Part shown: positions 47,532 through 57,597 of the stretch, piece after piece | How positions within the stretch are numbered: the first letter of the stretch is position 1 | Layout of the letters: each line of letters begins with the position of its first letter | DNA from: Luteimonas rhizosphaericola | GTDB lineage: Bacteria > Pseudomonadota > Gammaproteobacteria > Xanthomonadales > Xanthomonadaceae | DNA: 64,000 nt | Assembly (NCBI RefSeq): GCF_029888045.1 | Contig: NZ_JARXRN010000020.1 | Location: 62,001-126,000 of the forward strand | Reading direction: 5' to 3' | Made by a program: the position numbers and the translations under genes | Notes under the pieces: model-generated | Databases searched by the model: none | The model's input: only the letters and a program-made list of their open reading frames with translations | What the model was told of the DNA's origin: nothing

Positions 47532-49061
47532 TCAGTAGGCGGCGGGCTGGCGCAGGAAGCGCCATACGATCTTGGCACCGATGCGCCAGCTGCGCGCATT
47601 GCGCGCCACGTGCGCGTCGATCCGGTCGAGCATCGCGCGGTCGTACAGCGCGCCACCGAACACCACCGTGCGGATCCGCCGCGTGTTGCGGATGTCCTGC
47701 AACGGGTCCGCCTCCAGCAGGACGAGATCGGCGACCTTCCCATTCGCCACCGTTCCGTACGCCTCGCTGCGGCCGACGTACCGCGCCGGCACCACGGTCG
47801 CCGCGCGCAAGGCCTGGGCCGGGGTCAGCCCCGCCTCCACGAACATCGCCAGTTCGCGGTGCACGTCGACGCCCGGCACCAGGTAGTCGGTGCCGACCAT
47901 GACCTCGACGCCGGCCTCGTGCGCGCGCCTGGTCAGCGACAGCCCCAGCGCATGGAAATCGCGGTATGCGCGGCGCGCCTCAGCGCCCGGGTCTTCGGCC
48001 AGGGTGGCGTCGAGGTCCTCGCGCCACTGCCATTGCAGCAGCGGGTGCACGTAGCGCAGGTGGGGGTCATTGCGCACCTCCGGACGGTCGGCCCATGCAT
48101 CGGCCCAGCGGGTCAGATGCGTCGGCACGTAGTAGGTGCCCGCGTCGCGCATCGCGTTCAGGATCGCGTCTGCGCGCGAAGGATCGTGCCGGTCCACCAT
48201 CGCGCGCCGGTCCTCCCGCCAGGCCCGCGTGCCGGCCTGCGCGCGCAGTGTGGGCGCGCCGTCGAACGATTCGTGGATCAGGAACCGCGCATGCTCCAGG
48301 CTGCGCTGGTGTCGGGCGGCTTCGACCGCGGCGACCGCGTGCGGCCGATGGCCGACCAGAGGCAGGCCCCGGCGCCGGGCTTCGGCGGACAGCGCCAGGT
48401 AGGCCTCGCGCGGGATCCGGTCGTAGACCTTGATGGCATCGACCGATCCTGCGAAGTGCCGCGCGAACTCACGCGCCTGTGCGGGCGTCGCGACATCGAA
48501 ATAGCCGGGCGCGCCGCCGATGCGCGCCGCCATCCCTGGACCATTGGCCATGAAGCTGCTGGTCTCGACCAGTCGCGGCGCGACCCGCAGGCCGGCGACC
48601 GCCTCCGCGCTCCAGCGCCGCTTGTCGCGTGCGCAGGCGATGAACGGGTCGCCCTCGACGGGGCAGCCCATCATGTCGCGCACGTTCAGTACCCCGTGCG
48701 CGACATGCAACGGCAGGTCCAGCAGCGGCGCGACGGCATACAGGTGCGCATGCATGTCCCACAGGCCGGGCATGGCGAACAGGCCGCGACCGTCGATGAC
48801 CGCAAGCCCCGGGGGCAGCGTGACCACGCCGTCCGCAGCGACCGACACGATGCGGCCATCGCGCACCACCACCGTCCGGCCGGACCGCAGCGCGCCGGCC
48901 TCCACATCGACGATCGCCACCCCGCGGATTGCGAAATCCGAAGCCTGCGGTACCGCCAGCTGCGGCTCGGGCCAGGCGACGGCCAGTGCGAACGCCGCGA
49001 TGGCCACCGCCACGGCGGCAGCCGGAAGCGCCAGCAGGCGTCGACGCGTCTGCGCACGCAT
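47532..49061 (-). CDS. Exported amidohydrolase family protein
   Basis: Metal-dependent hydrolase of the amidohydrolase superfamily, probably periplasmic. The 509-residue product begins with an Arg-rich stretch and hydrophobic segment (residues 12-30) that reads as a signal or anchor, followed by the metal site HAH in PGLWDMHAHLYAV, a second H in VGHRPHA, and VGTDYLVPGVDVHREL near residue 390 (metal Asp). The IDGRG-x-x-x-MPGL approach is the classic dihydroorotase-like start. Substrate is not known. It overlaps the CPBP protease gene by 1 base, so the two are probably co-transcribed. Confidence 0.88.
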   Translation of the reverse strand: MRAQTRRRLLALPAAAVAVAIAAFALAVAWPEPQLAVPQASDFAIRGVAIVDVEAGALRSGRTVVVRDGRIVSVAADGVVTLPPGLAVIDGRGLFAMPGLWDMHAHLYAVAPLLDLPLHVAHGVLNVRDMMGCPVEGDPFIACARDKRRWSAEAVAGLRVAPRLVETSSFMANGPGMAARIGGAPGYFDVATPAQAREFARHFAGSVDAIKVYDRIPREAYLALSAEARRRGLPLVGHRPHAVAAVEAARHQRSLEHARFLIHESFDGAPTLRAQAGTRAWREDRRAMVDRHDPSRADAILNAMRDAGTYYVPTHLTRWADAWADRPEVRNDPHLRYVHPLLQWQWREDLDATLAEDPGAEARRAYRDFHALGLSLTRRAHEAGVEVMVGTDYLVPGVDVHRELAMFVEAGLTPAQALRAATVVPARYVGRSEAYGTVANGKVADLVLLEADPLQDIRNTRRIRTVVFGGALYDRAMLDRIDAHVARNARSWRIGAKIVWRFLRQPAAY

Positions 49062-49780
49062 CAGAACAGCGTCGACACGCCGTTGGCGGTGTTATGGGCC
49101 AGCACCGGCAGCACCAGACTGCGGGTGCGGGCGCGGAACCAGGCGATCAGGAGCGCCGGCCCGCCGGTCAGGGCGAAGGCCGTCGCGTCGAAGGACGCCG
49201 CACCGTCGCGCCAGGGCAGCGCGTGGCCAAGACCGAAGGCGACGCTGGCAAGCACTCCACCCCAGCCGATGCCGGCGAATCGCGTCGGCGTGTCGCCGCC
49301 ATCGAGCGCCCGCTGCAGCGCCAGCAGCAGCACGCCGCGGTAGAACAGTTCCTCCTCGATCCCGGGCATCGTCCACTGGAACGCAATCGTGTCGAGATCG
49401 TCGGCGCCGTCGCGCCCGGATATGGCGAGCGCCAGGATCAGCAGCGCGACCGCAGCGAATACGCCCCAGGCCACCGTGGAACCGCGCGCCTGCTGCAGGG
49501 CGACGCCGCAGCGGCGCAGGCCGAACGCCGGCAGCGCCGCCACCGCCAGCAGACCTGCCGTCGCCAGCAGCTTGCCGGTCCAGTTCCAGTCGCTGCCGGG
49601 GAACAGGTCGGGGACCACCCCGTAGCCGCGCAGCACCAGCGCATCGCGCAGCAGCATCAGACCGAGCGCGGTGGCGAGCCAACCGACGGAGGTGCGGCCG
49701 CGCAGCGCGAGCGCGACCGGCAGCGCCAGCGCCAGCACCACGGCCATGTGCAGGGCGATCTCGATCAGCGCGTCGGACAT
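49061..49780 (-). CDS. CPBP family intramembrane metalloprotease
   Basis: Membrane-embedded protease (CAAX protease and bacteriocin-processing family). The 239-residue product has about seven hydrophobic segments and the family motifs EEELFYRG (EExxxR-type) at about residue 141 and a later FGLGHALPW histidine. It lies directly upstream of the amidohydrolase gene. Confidence 0.88.
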   Translation of the reverse strand: MSDALIEIALHMAVVLALALPVALALRGRTSVGWLATALGLMLLRDALVLRGYGVVPDLFPGSDWNWTGKLLATAGLLAVAALPAFGLRRCGVALQQARGSTVAWGVFAAVALLILALAISGRDGADDLDTIAFQWTMPGIEEELFYRGVLLLALQRALDGGDTPTRFAGIGWGGVLASVAFGLGHALPWRDGAASFDATAFALTGGPALLIAWFRARTRSLVLPVLAHNTANGVSTLF

Positions 49781-49842
49781 GCGAGTCCCTCCCGGAAGGG
49801 CAGTGCCGGGCGGCGCGTGCCGCCCGGGCGACGTTGCCGGCC

Positions 49843-52800
49843 TCAGCCCTCGGGGGCGGCGATTGCGGGAGCGGACGCGGCTGCGCGCGGCGTCCGCGCG
49901 CGCCGCACCAGCCGCGCGGTACCGTTGCGCAGGTCGTCGAGCAACGCGTAGATCGTCGGCAAGAACAGCAGGCTGACCACGGTCGAGAACGCCAGGCCAC
50001 CCGCGATGGCGCGGGCCATCGGGTGGTACGGCGGCATGCCCTGCGGCGTGTCGGTGTTGAGCGCGATCGGGATCATCGCCAGGATCGCCGTGCCCATGGT
50101 CATCATGATCGGGCGCAGGCGCTCGCGGCTGCCTTCCACCAGCGCGTCGGTGCGCGGCATCCCGCGCCGGCGCAGGTTGTTGATGTGCTCGATCATCACG
50201 ATGCCGTTGTTCACCACCACGCCCATCAGCACCAGGATGCCGATCACCGCCATGATGTTCATCTCGGTCCCGGTGATCCAGAACAGCCAGTACACGCCGA
50301 AGATCGAGAACAGCACGCAGGACATGATCGCGGTCGGGAACAGCAGCGACTCGAACACCGCGGCCATGATCACCAGCATCAGCACCAGGGCGATGATGAT
50401 CGACTGCACCATCTGCTGCATGCCGTCGAAGTTGATGTTGAAGCCCATGCCGGTGAAGGTGTAGCCGTAGCCCGGCGGAAACTCCAGGCCGTCCAGCGTG
50501 GTTTCGATCGCCTTGCGCGCGTCCTCCACCGACACGTCCTGGGCGACGCCGGCCTCGATCTTCAGCATGGTCTGGCGGTTCATTCGCTGGATGGAGGTGG
50601 AGGCCGGGTTCACGCTCACGTCGACCATCGCCAGCAGCGGCACCTCGATGCCGCCCGGCGAGCGGACCATGAAGGTGGACAGGTCCTCGATGCCGTAGTG
50701 CTCCGATCCCGAGAAGCGCACGTTGACCGGGATCTCGACGTCTTCGCGGTGAAAGTCGCGCAACGACGACCCGCGCAGCGCCATGCCCACGAACTGGGCC
50801 ACGTCCTGCGCGCTGAAGCCGTACGCGGCGGCGCGCTGGCGATCGACGCGCACCGACAGTTCGGTGTTGGCGTCGCCGGTGTCCACGCGCGCATCGCGCA
50901 GCGAAGGATTGCGGTTGAGCAGCGGCACGACGTCGGCCGCCAATTCCTCCAGCACCTGGGTGGAATCCCCGATCAGGCTGAAGCTCACGCCCTGCCCCTG
51001 GCTGCCGAGGCCGCCAGGCCAGCCGATGCCGATGGTCGCCCGCGCCGACTTGGGCAACCCCTCGCGCACCTGTTCCTCGATACCCTTGGTGATCTCGCGG
51101 TCCTTCACGTCCAGGAACAGGCGGGTGAACGCCCAGCCCTGCTCGCTATAGCGGCTGTAGACCTTCTCGATGCGGAACCGTTCGCGGTTGGCGTTGACGA
51201 ACTCCTCCACCCGCGCCACCTCGCGCCCCATGTCCTCCTTGGAATAGGCGCCCTTCCACTGGTAGTAGATGTTGATCGAACTCGGGTCGCCGTCGTCGCC
51301 GCTGCCCTTGGTGTTCATCATCGGATAGACGCTGACGAGCGAGATCGCCAGGATGCCGGCCACGCTCCAGCCGCGGTGCTCCAGCGTCCAGCGCAGCAGC
51401 TGCGCATAGCGCCGCTGCATGGCATTGATCAGCGGCGACTTCAGCGCCGGCGGCGTCTTCATCCGCGCCGACAGCATCGGAATCAGGCTCACCGCCACCA
51501 GCCACGACGCCAGCAGCGAGACCGAGATCGTCACCGCCAGCTGCGAGAGGTAGATGGTGATGATGTTGTTCTCGCCGAACAGCATCGGCAGGAACACCAC
51601 GCAGTGGCACAGGGTGCCGGCCGACAGCGCGATCGCCACGTGGCGCGTGCCGATGATCGACGACAGCGTCGGCTGGTCGGGGTATTTCTCCCGCTCCTGG
51701 TAGATGCTCTCCACCACCACCACGGCGTTGTCCACCAGCATGCCCACCGCCAGCAGCAGGCCCATCATCGAGATGATGTTGAGCGAGATGCCGGTGAAGT
51801 ACATGAAGCCCAGGGTCATGATGAAGCAGATCGGGATCGCCGTGGTCACCATCAGCGTCGACGGCCAGTGCCGCAGGAACGCGTACAGCACGATGATCGA
51901 CAGCGCCAGGCCGATGCCGCCGGCCTCGGCCAGCGCCAGGAGCGACCCGGTGACCGCCTCGCCCTGGTCGTCGGTGATCTCGATGCCGACCCCGCGCATC
52001 GACGGATCCTGTTCCAGCACCTTGATCTCGTCGCGCACGGCGCGCGAGAGGTCCACCAGGTTGGCCGCGCGCTCCTTGTAGATGTCCACGCCGACGCTGG
52101 GCCGGCCCTCGAGCTGGCGCACGTAGCTCATGCGCTGCGGCTGCAGGCCGACATCGGCGATGTCTGACAGCCGCGTGCCGCGATCGTCCAGGCGCAGGTC
52201 GCGAAGTTCCTGGATGGCCTGCAGTTCGCCCCGGGGCTGCACCCGCAGGCGCTGCCCGGACTCGGTGATCTGGCCGGCGGAGACCGCGAAGTTCGCCGCC
52301 TGCAGCCGCTGCACCAGCTCGTTCAACGCCACCCCGTGCGCACTGAGCCGGTCCTTGTCGAGCGCGATCAGCACTTCCTGCGCCGCCACCCCCTCCACCT
52401 CCACCCGGGCCACGCCGGGCAGGCGCTCCAGGCGCTGCTTGATGCTGCGCTCGATCAGGTCCGCGCGCGCGGTGAGGTCCTCGTCGCTGGTCAGGCGCAG
52501 GCTCATCGCCTCGCGGTCGCTGGTGGTCCAGCGCTGCACGTAATAGCGACGGAAGTCGTCCGGCAGCTGGTCGCGGACCGCGTCGATGCGCTCGCGCGCC
52601 TCGGACGCGGCGATGGCGATGTCGCGGCTCCAGTCGCTGAACTCGACCTGGATCTGGCCGCCCTCGGCGTTGGCGCGCGAGTTCATCGACTTGATGCCGG
52701 ACATCGTCGCCAGCGCTTCCTCCACCGGGCGCAGCACGTTGCGCTCGACTTCCTCCGGCGTGGAGCCCGGGTACGGCAGCGAGACGAAGAAGAACGGGAT

Positions 52801-52923
52801 GGTCGCCTCGGGCTCGGCTTCCAGCGGCAGCCGGAACGAGGCGATCAGGCCGATCACCACCATCGACACGAACAGCATGATCGTGGTGACCGGTCGGCGG
52901 ATCGACAGCTCGGTGATGTTCAT
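49843..52923 (-). CDS. RND efflux permease, second of two (degenerate proton relay)
   Basis: Inner-membrane resistance-nodulation-division transporter of the HAE1 type. The 1026-residue product has 12 membrane helices and two large periplasmic loops. In the position of the AcrB D407-D408 pair it reads V-D398-N399, and in the position of K940 it reads N905-N906; the other conserved parts are intact. It follows the first permease by 4 bases in a tripartite operon (adaptor, permease, permease). It may form a heterotrimer with the first permease, or be a variant that uses other residues. Confidence 0.94.
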   Translation of the reverse strand: MNITELSIRRPVTTIMLFVSMVVIGLIASFRLPLEAEPEATIPFFFVSLPYPGSTPEEVERNVLRPVEEALATMSGIKSMNSRANAEGGQIQVEFSDWSRDIAIAASEARERIDAVRDQLPDDFRRYYVQRWTTSDREAMSLRLTSDEDLTARADLIERSIKQRLERLPGVARVEVEGVAAQEVLIALDKDRLSAHGVALNELVQRLQAANFAVSAGQITESGQRLRVQPRGELQAIQELRDLRLDDRGTRLSDIADVGLQPQRMSYVRQLEGRPSVGVDIYKERAANLVDLSRAVRDEIKVLEQDPSMRGVGIEITDDQGEAVTGSLLALAEAGGIGLALSIIVLYAFLRHWPSTLMVTTAIPICFIMTLGFMYFTGISLNIISMMGLLLAVGMLVDNAVVVVESIYQEREKYPDQPTLSSIIGTRHVAIALSAGTLCHCVVFLPMLFGENNIITIYLSQLAVTISVSLLASWLVAVSLIPMLSARMKTPPALKSPLINAMQRRYAQLLRWTLEHRGWSVAGILAISLVSVYPMMNTKGSGDDGDPSSINIYYQWKGAYSKEDMGREVARVEEFVNANRERFRIEKVYSRYSEQGWAFTRLFLDVKDREITKGIEEQVREGLPKSARATIGIGWPGGLGSQGQGVSFSLIGDSTQVLEELAADVVPLLNRNPSLRDARVDTGDANTELSVRVDRQRAAAYGFSAQDVAQFVGMALRGSSLRDFHREDVEIPVNVRFSGSEHYGIEDLSTFMVRSPGGIEVPLLAMVDVSVNPASTSIQRMNRQTMLKIEAGVAQDVSVEDARKAIETTLDGLEFPPGYGYTFTGMGFNINFDGMQQMVQSIIIALVLMLVIMAAVFESLLFPTAIMSCVLFSIFGVYWLFWITGTEMNIMAVIGILVLMGVVVNNGIVMIEHINNLRRRGMPRTDALVEGSRERLRPIMMTMGTAILAMIPIALNTDTPQGMPPYHPMARAIAGGLAFSTVVSLLFLPTIYALLDDLRNGTARLVRRARTPRAAASAPAIAAPEG

Positions 52924-52927
52924 CGCC

Positions 52928-55900
52928 TCAGCTCCTGGCGCCGGGACCGTCGAGCGCGTCCTGTTCGTGCGCCAGCACTTCGGCGACCTGGGCCGCGGTG
53001 CGCCGGGCGCGCCGGCCGCGTTCGGCGTAGTACTCGTCGGGCTTGCGGTCGAGCAGGTCGTACACGATCGGGATCACCAGCAGCGTCAGCAGCGTCGAGA
53101 CCAGCAGGCCGCCGATCACCGTGATCGCCATCGGCGATCGCACCTCCGCGCCCTCGCCGAAGGCCAGCGCCAGCGGCATGAAGCCGAACACCGCGGTCAG
53201 CGTGGTCATCATGATCGGGCGCAGGCGCGAGCGCGCGCCCTCCACCAGCGCATCGCGCTTGGCCACGCCGGACTCGCGCAGCTGGTTGACCTTGTCGATC
53301 AGGATGATCGCGTTCTTCACCACCAGGCCCACCAGCAGGATCAGGCCGATGAACACCACCACCGAGATCGGCGAGCCGGTGAGCACCAGCGCGCCGACCG
53401 CGCCCACCATCGCCAGCGGGATGGTGAACAGGATCACGAACGGATGCAGCAGCGACTCGAACTGGGAGGCCATCACCAGGTACACCAGGAACACCGCCAG
53501 CCCGAAGGCGAACAGCAGCGAGCGGATCGAATCGCCCAGCTCCTCGCCCTGCCCGCCGATGCGCATGCCGACGTCGGTGCCGATCGGGTTGTCGGCCACC
53601 ATCTGCTGCACCTCGGCGACCGCGGTGCCCAGGTCGATGTCGCGCAGGTTGGCCGAGACGATCGCCACCCGGCGCTGGTCGGCGCGGTGGATCTCGCTCG
53701 GACCGGTGGTCGAGACCACCTCGGCGACCGACCCGAGTTCGACCGGGTTGCTGCCGGCGGGATTGACGATCAGGCGCCGGATGTCCTCCACCGACGAGCG
53801 CTCCGATTCCTGCACCCGCACCAGCACGTCGATCTTGCGGTCGCGGAAGCTGTAGCGGGTGGCCACGTTGCCGCGAACCTTGTTCACCACCGAATCGGCG
53901 ATCTGGCGCGTGGTCAGGCCCAGTGCCGCGGCGCGTTCCTGGTCGAACACCACCTGGATCTCGGGGAAGCCCTGCTCGACGGTCGACGTGACGTCGGCGT
54001 AGTGCGGGTTGCCGCGCAGCAGGTCGGCCAGGCGCATGCCGGCGACGCGGATCGCCTCCAGGTCCGAGCCCTCGATCTCGATCTCCAGCGGCGGCGAGAG
54101 CGCGAACAGCTCCGGTCGCGCGAAATCCACTTGCGCCGCGGGATAGTCCGCCATCGTCGCGCGCAGGCGCTCGGTCAGCGCCTGCTCGCGCGAGGTGTCG
54201 TCCATCACCACCGACAGCTTGCCGATGTTCTCGCCGCTCTCGGTCGGGCTGGCGTCCAGGCGCGTGCCGGTGCCGGAGACGCCGTATAGCAGGCGCACGC
54301 CCTCCTCCTCGCCGTGGCGCCGCTGCACGTCGCGGATCAGCGCGTCGGTCTGCGCCAGCGGCGTGCCGGGCGGCAGCTTGGCGGTCATCTCGAAGCGGTC
54401 CTGCGCCAGCTGCGGGATCAGGTCCATGCCCAGGAACGGCAGCGTGGCCAGGGTGAGCGCGAACGCGAGCGCCGCGCCGCCGAGCACCAGCCACGGCCGC
54501 GCGAGCGCCGCCGGCAGCATGCGCAGGTAGCGCGCCTCCGCGCGGTTGTACGGCGCCATCGCGATATCGCTGGCCTTGCGCATCACCGGGCCGACGACCG
54601 CCGCCAGCCCACGCCACAGGCGCACCACCAGCCAGGCCACGCCGAAGAACGCGCCGCGCACCGCCGCGCCGAAGCCGCGTCCGGTCGCCGCGACGGGCTT
54701 CTTCCAACGGCTGTCGGGCCGCCACTGCGGATGCGGCTCCTCCTCCGGGAAACCCAGTGGCGCGCGACCCTTGAGCGAGCTGAGCATCGGCACCAGGGTC
54801 ATCGACACCAGCAGCGAGACCGCGATCGCGATCGACACCGTCAACGCCTGGTCGCGGAACAGCTGGCCGGCGATGCCCTCGACGAACACCAGCGGCAGGA
54901 ACACCGCGATCGTGGTCAGGGTCGAGGCGACCACCGCCATGAACACCTCGCGCGTGCCTTCGATCGCCGCGTCCAGGATGCCCAGGCCGCGCTCGCGCGC
55001 CTTGGCCACCGATTCGAGTACCACGATCGAATCGTCCACCACCAGGCCGGTGGCGAGCGCCAGCCCGCCGAGCGACATCAGGTTCAGGCTCAGGCCGAGC
55101 TGGCCCATGACGAAGAACGTGGTGATGATCGAGACCGGCAGCGACAGCGAGATCACGAACGTGCTCCAGCCGTCGCGCAGGAACAGGAAGATGATCAGCA
55201 CCGCCAGCATGCCGCCGATCACCGCGTCGAACTTGACGTCGCTGATGGCGTGGCGGATGAAGACCGACTGGTCCTCGACCACCTTCAGTTCGATGTCGCG
55301 CGGCAACTGCTCGCGCACTTGCGCCAGCCGCGCCTCGAGCGCGTCGGCGGTGGCCACGGTGTTGGCGTCGCCTTCCTTGTAGACCGCCAGTTCCACCGCC
55401 TCGTTGCCGGCGCTGCGGATGACCGCCTCCCGCTCCTTGTAGCCCTGGCGCACCTCGGCCACGTCGCGCAGCCGCACCGGCGAGGCGCCACCGCCGCCGC
55501 CGTCGCTGCGCAGGGCGGCGATCACGTTCGGATCGCGGCTGCCGAGGATGGCCATCATCAGCTGCTGGTTGCCGCCGGTGGATCCGCCGGACTCGGCGTT
55601 TCCGCCGGCCTTGGTGAGCAGCATCTCGCGCATCTGCTCAACGTCGGCGAACTGGTTGACCGTGCGCACCAGGTAGCGCTGCGAGCCCTCCTCGAGGCGC
55701 CCGCCGGACAGGTTCACGTTCTCCTGCTGCAGGCGCTGGATCACGTCGTCCAGCGACAGGCCCAGCTGCGCCAGGCGGCGCTGGTCGATGTCGACCTGGA
55801 TCTCGTCCTCGAGGCCGCCGCCCACCTTCACCGCGGCCACGCCCGAGACCGGCTCGAGCTTGCGCTTGAGGTCGTCGTCGGCATAGCGGCGCAGCTCCAT

Positions 55901-56404
55901 CAGCCGGCGCACCGCCTCGGCATCGTCGCCAGCCTGCGCAGTGGACGAGAGCGCCAGACGCATGATCGGCTGGGTGGACGGGTTGAAACGCAGCAGCACC
56001 GGCGGGCTCGCCTCCAGCGGCAGCTGCAGCGTCTCCATCTTGTCGCGCACGTCCAGGCCGGCCTGCTCCATGTCCGTGCCCCAGGCGAACTCGAGCACCA
56101 CGTCGCTCTGGCCGGTGCGCGACACCGACTTGAGCTTGCGCAGGCCCTTGACCACGCCCAGCGCCTCCTCGGCCGGCTGCGAGATCAGGGTTTCGACCTC
56201 GGCCGGTGCCGCGCCCTCGTAGTCGGTGCGCACGGTGAGCGTGGGATAGCTGAGGTCCGGCAGCAGCTCGACCTTCAGCGACGACAGCGAGATCAGGCCG
56301 AACAGCACCAGGGTCAGGGTCATCATCGCGATGGTGACCCGGCGACGGGTGGAGAACTCCACCACGCCCGAGCCCCCGGGCGGAGGCAGCTCGTGCGGCG
56401 ACAT
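52928..56404 (-). CDS. RND efflux permease, first of two (complete proton relay)
   Basis: Inner-membrane RND transporter, 1158 residues, longer than usual (about 1030-1050). The extra length includes a linker of about 90 residues after the first half (Pro/Gly-rich near SLKGRAPLGF, with an added hydrophobic stretch). Proton-relay residues are complete: D457-D458 (AcrB D407-D408) and K1030 (AcrB K940). Its start overlaps the adaptor stop. It probably pairs with the adaptor and the second permease; no outer-membrane channel gene lies in the window. Confidence 0.95.
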   Translation of the reverse strand: MSPHELPPPGGSGVVEFSTRRRVTIAMMTLTLVLFGLISLSSLKVELLPDLSYPTLTVRTDYEGAAPAEVETLISQPAEEALGVVKGLRKLKSVSRTGQSDVVLEFAWGTDMEQAGLDVRDKMETLQLPLEASPPVLLRFNPSTQPIMRLALSSTAQAGDDAEAVRRLMELRRYADDDLKRKLEPVSGVAAVKVGGGLEDEIQVDIDQRRLAQLGLSLDDVIQRLQQENVNLSGGRLEEGSQRYLVRTVNQFADVEQMREMLLTKAGGNAESGGSTGGNQQLMMAILGSRDPNVIAALRSDGGGGGASPVRLRDVAEVRQGYKEREAVIRSAGNEAVELAVYKEGDANTVATADALEARLAQVREQLPRDIELKVVEDQSVFIRHAISDVKFDAVIGGMLAVLIIFLFLRDGWSTFVISLSLPVSIITTFFVMGQLGLSLNLMSLGGLALATGLVVDDSIVVLESVAKARERGLGILDAAIEGTREVFMAVVASTLTTIAVFLPLVFVEGIAGQLFRDQALTVSIAIAVSLLVSMTLVPMLSSLKGRAPLGFPEEEPHPQWRPDSRWKKPVAATGRGFGAAVRGAFFGVAWLVVRLWRGLAAVVGPVMRKASDIAMAPYNRAEARYLRMLPAALARPWLVLGGAALAFALTLATLPFLGMDLIPQLAQDRFEMTAKLPPGTPLAQTDALIRDVQRRHGEEEGVRLLYGVSGTGTRLDASPTESGENIGKLSVVMDDTSREQALTERLRATMADYPAAQVDFARPELFALSPPLEIEIEGSDLEAIRVAGMRLADLLRGNPHYADVTSTVEQGFPEIQVVFDQERAAALGLTTRQIADSVVNKVRGNVATRYSFRDRKIDVLVRVQESERSSVEDIRRLIVNPAGSNPVELGSVAEVVSTTGPSEIHRADQRRVAIVSANLRDIDLGTAVAEVQQMVADNPIGTDVGMRIGGQGEELGDSIRSLLFAFGLAVFLVYLVMASQFESLLHPFVILFTIPLAMVGAVGALVLTGSPISVVVFIGLILLVGLVVKNAIILIDKVNQLRESGVAKRDALVEGARSRLRPIMMTTLTAVFGFMPLALAFGEGAEVRSPMAITVIGGLLVSTLLTLLVIPIVYDLLDRKPDEYYAERGRRARRTAAQVAEVLAHEQDALDGPGARS

Positions 56405-57597
56405 CAGCGCGCCGCCTGCGTCGCGTCGTCCTGCCCGGCGTCGTCCTGCGCGGCGTCGTCCTGCGCGGCGGATGGCTTCGCCGGGGTGGTCGTGGCCGCC
56501 TTCGCGGCCTGCGCCGCCTTCGCGTCCTTCTCTCCGATGACCTGCACCGCGCTGCCTTCGCGCAACGCCGCCTTGCCGGCGACCACCACCGCGTCGCCCT
56601 GCTTCAGCCCCTCACGCACCTCGATCCAGCCGCCGTCGGCGTAGCCCAGTTTCACGACCACGCGCGAGGCGGTCCCGTCGCGCACCACGTACAGCGCCGG
56701 CTCGCCGCCGTCCTCGAGCAGCGCCACGCGCGGGATCACGAGGGCATCCGCGCGCTGGTCGTAGTTGATCGAAAGACGGGTGAACATGCCCGGCTGCAGC
56801 TCGCCGTCGCCGGCGAACGCGGCCACCACGCGGAACGTGCCGGTACCGGTGTCCACCACCGGCGAGACCCGGTCGACGGTGCCTGCGAAGCGCTTGCCCG
56901 GCAGTGCGTCGGCCGTCAGCTCCACGCCCTGGCCCGGCTTGAGCTTGGCGATCTCGCGCTCGGGCACGTTGAGCGTGGCCTCGAGCCGGCTGCTGTCGAC
57001 GATCCGGAAGATCGGCGAGTTGATCTGAACGAAGTTGCCGGGCTTGATGTCGCGCGAGGCGATCACGCCCGAGATCGGCGCCACCACCGTGGTGTAGGAC
57101 AGCTCGAGGTCGGCCAGGCGGTTCACCGCGCGCGCGTTCTCCACGTCGAAGCGCAGCTGGTCGAGGTCGTTGGCGCTGACCATCTGCTGCGCCTCGAGCT
57201 GGCGCGCACGTGCGTAATTCGCTTCCAGCTTGCGCAGCTGGGCCCCGCTCTGGGCCGCCTGCAGCCGGGCACGATCCGCATCCAGGCGCACCAGCGGCTG
57301 GCCTGCGCGAACCGTCTGGCCTTCCTCGGCCATCACCTCGAGCGCGACGCCCGAGGTCTTGGCCACCACCTGCGATTCCGCGCGCGGCTCCAGGGTCGCG
57401 GTATTGGCGTAGCTGGCCGCGATCGCGCGCCGCGCCACACGCTCGACCTCGACCGGAATCGCCTCCGGACCCTTGTCCTCGCCCTCTTTCGCCTGGGCGT
57501 CCCCGCCACCCTTGCAGCCGGCCAGCAGCGCAGCGGCCGACAGCAGGGCGATGGCCAGGACCGGCCGGACGCCGGGGAATTCGCGGTTCGTGTACAT
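56404..57597 (-). CDS. RND efflux periplasmic adaptor lipoprotein
   Basis: Membrane-fusion protein linking an RND pump to the outer-membrane channel. The 397-residue product has a lipoprotein signal (lipobox LLAGC, Cys about residue 28), the biotinyl-lipoyl-like hairpin domain, a coiled-coil alpha-hairpin (QLRKLEANYARARQLEAQQ region), and beta-barrel plus membrane-proximal domains (VVLKLG/VVVKLGYAD). The last 30 residues are low complexity, including a threefold repeat of A-Q-D-D-A. The ATG at 57597 begins the signal; an upstream TTG is unlikely. First gene of the operon. Confidence 0.94.
   Translation of the reverse strand: MYTNREFPGVRPVLAIALLSAAALLAGCKGGGDAQAKEGEDKGPEAIPVEVERVARRAIAASYANTATLEPRAESQVVAKTSGVALEVMAEEGQTVRAGQPLVRLDADRARLQAAQSGAQLRKLEANYARARQLEAQQMVSANDLDQLRFDVENARAVNRLADLELSYTTVVAPISGVIASRDIKPGNFVQINSPIFRIVDSSRLEATLNVPEREIAKLKPGQGVELTADALPGKRFAGTVDRVSPVVDTGTGTFRVVAAFAGDGELQPGMFTRLSINYDQRADALVIPRVALLEDGGEPALYVVRDGTASRVVVKLGYADGGWIEVREGLKQGDAVVVAGKAALREGSAVQVIGEKDAKAAQAAKAATTTPAKPSAAQDDAAQDDAGQDDATQAAR
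56423..56467 (-). repeat. Three tandem 15-bp repeats at the 3' end of the adaptor gene
   Basis: Three 15-bp units (two identical, one with a single difference) encode consecutive A-Q-D-D-A-like copies near the C-terminus. A multiple of three bases, so copy-number change would keep the frame. Probably a neutral length variation in a disordered tail. Confidence 0.8.

Noticed and set aside
48520..52167. 1215-codon open frame antisense to the amidohydrolase, CPBP and second RND genes
   Set aside because: Low-complexity Arg/His/Gly content and no start signal; it mirrors the codon bias of the real genes on the other strand.
54314..56644. 776-codon open frame antisense to the first RND permease
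   Set aside because: Composition is His/Arg/Gln-rich as expected from reversed GC-rich coding sequence; no domain recognised.
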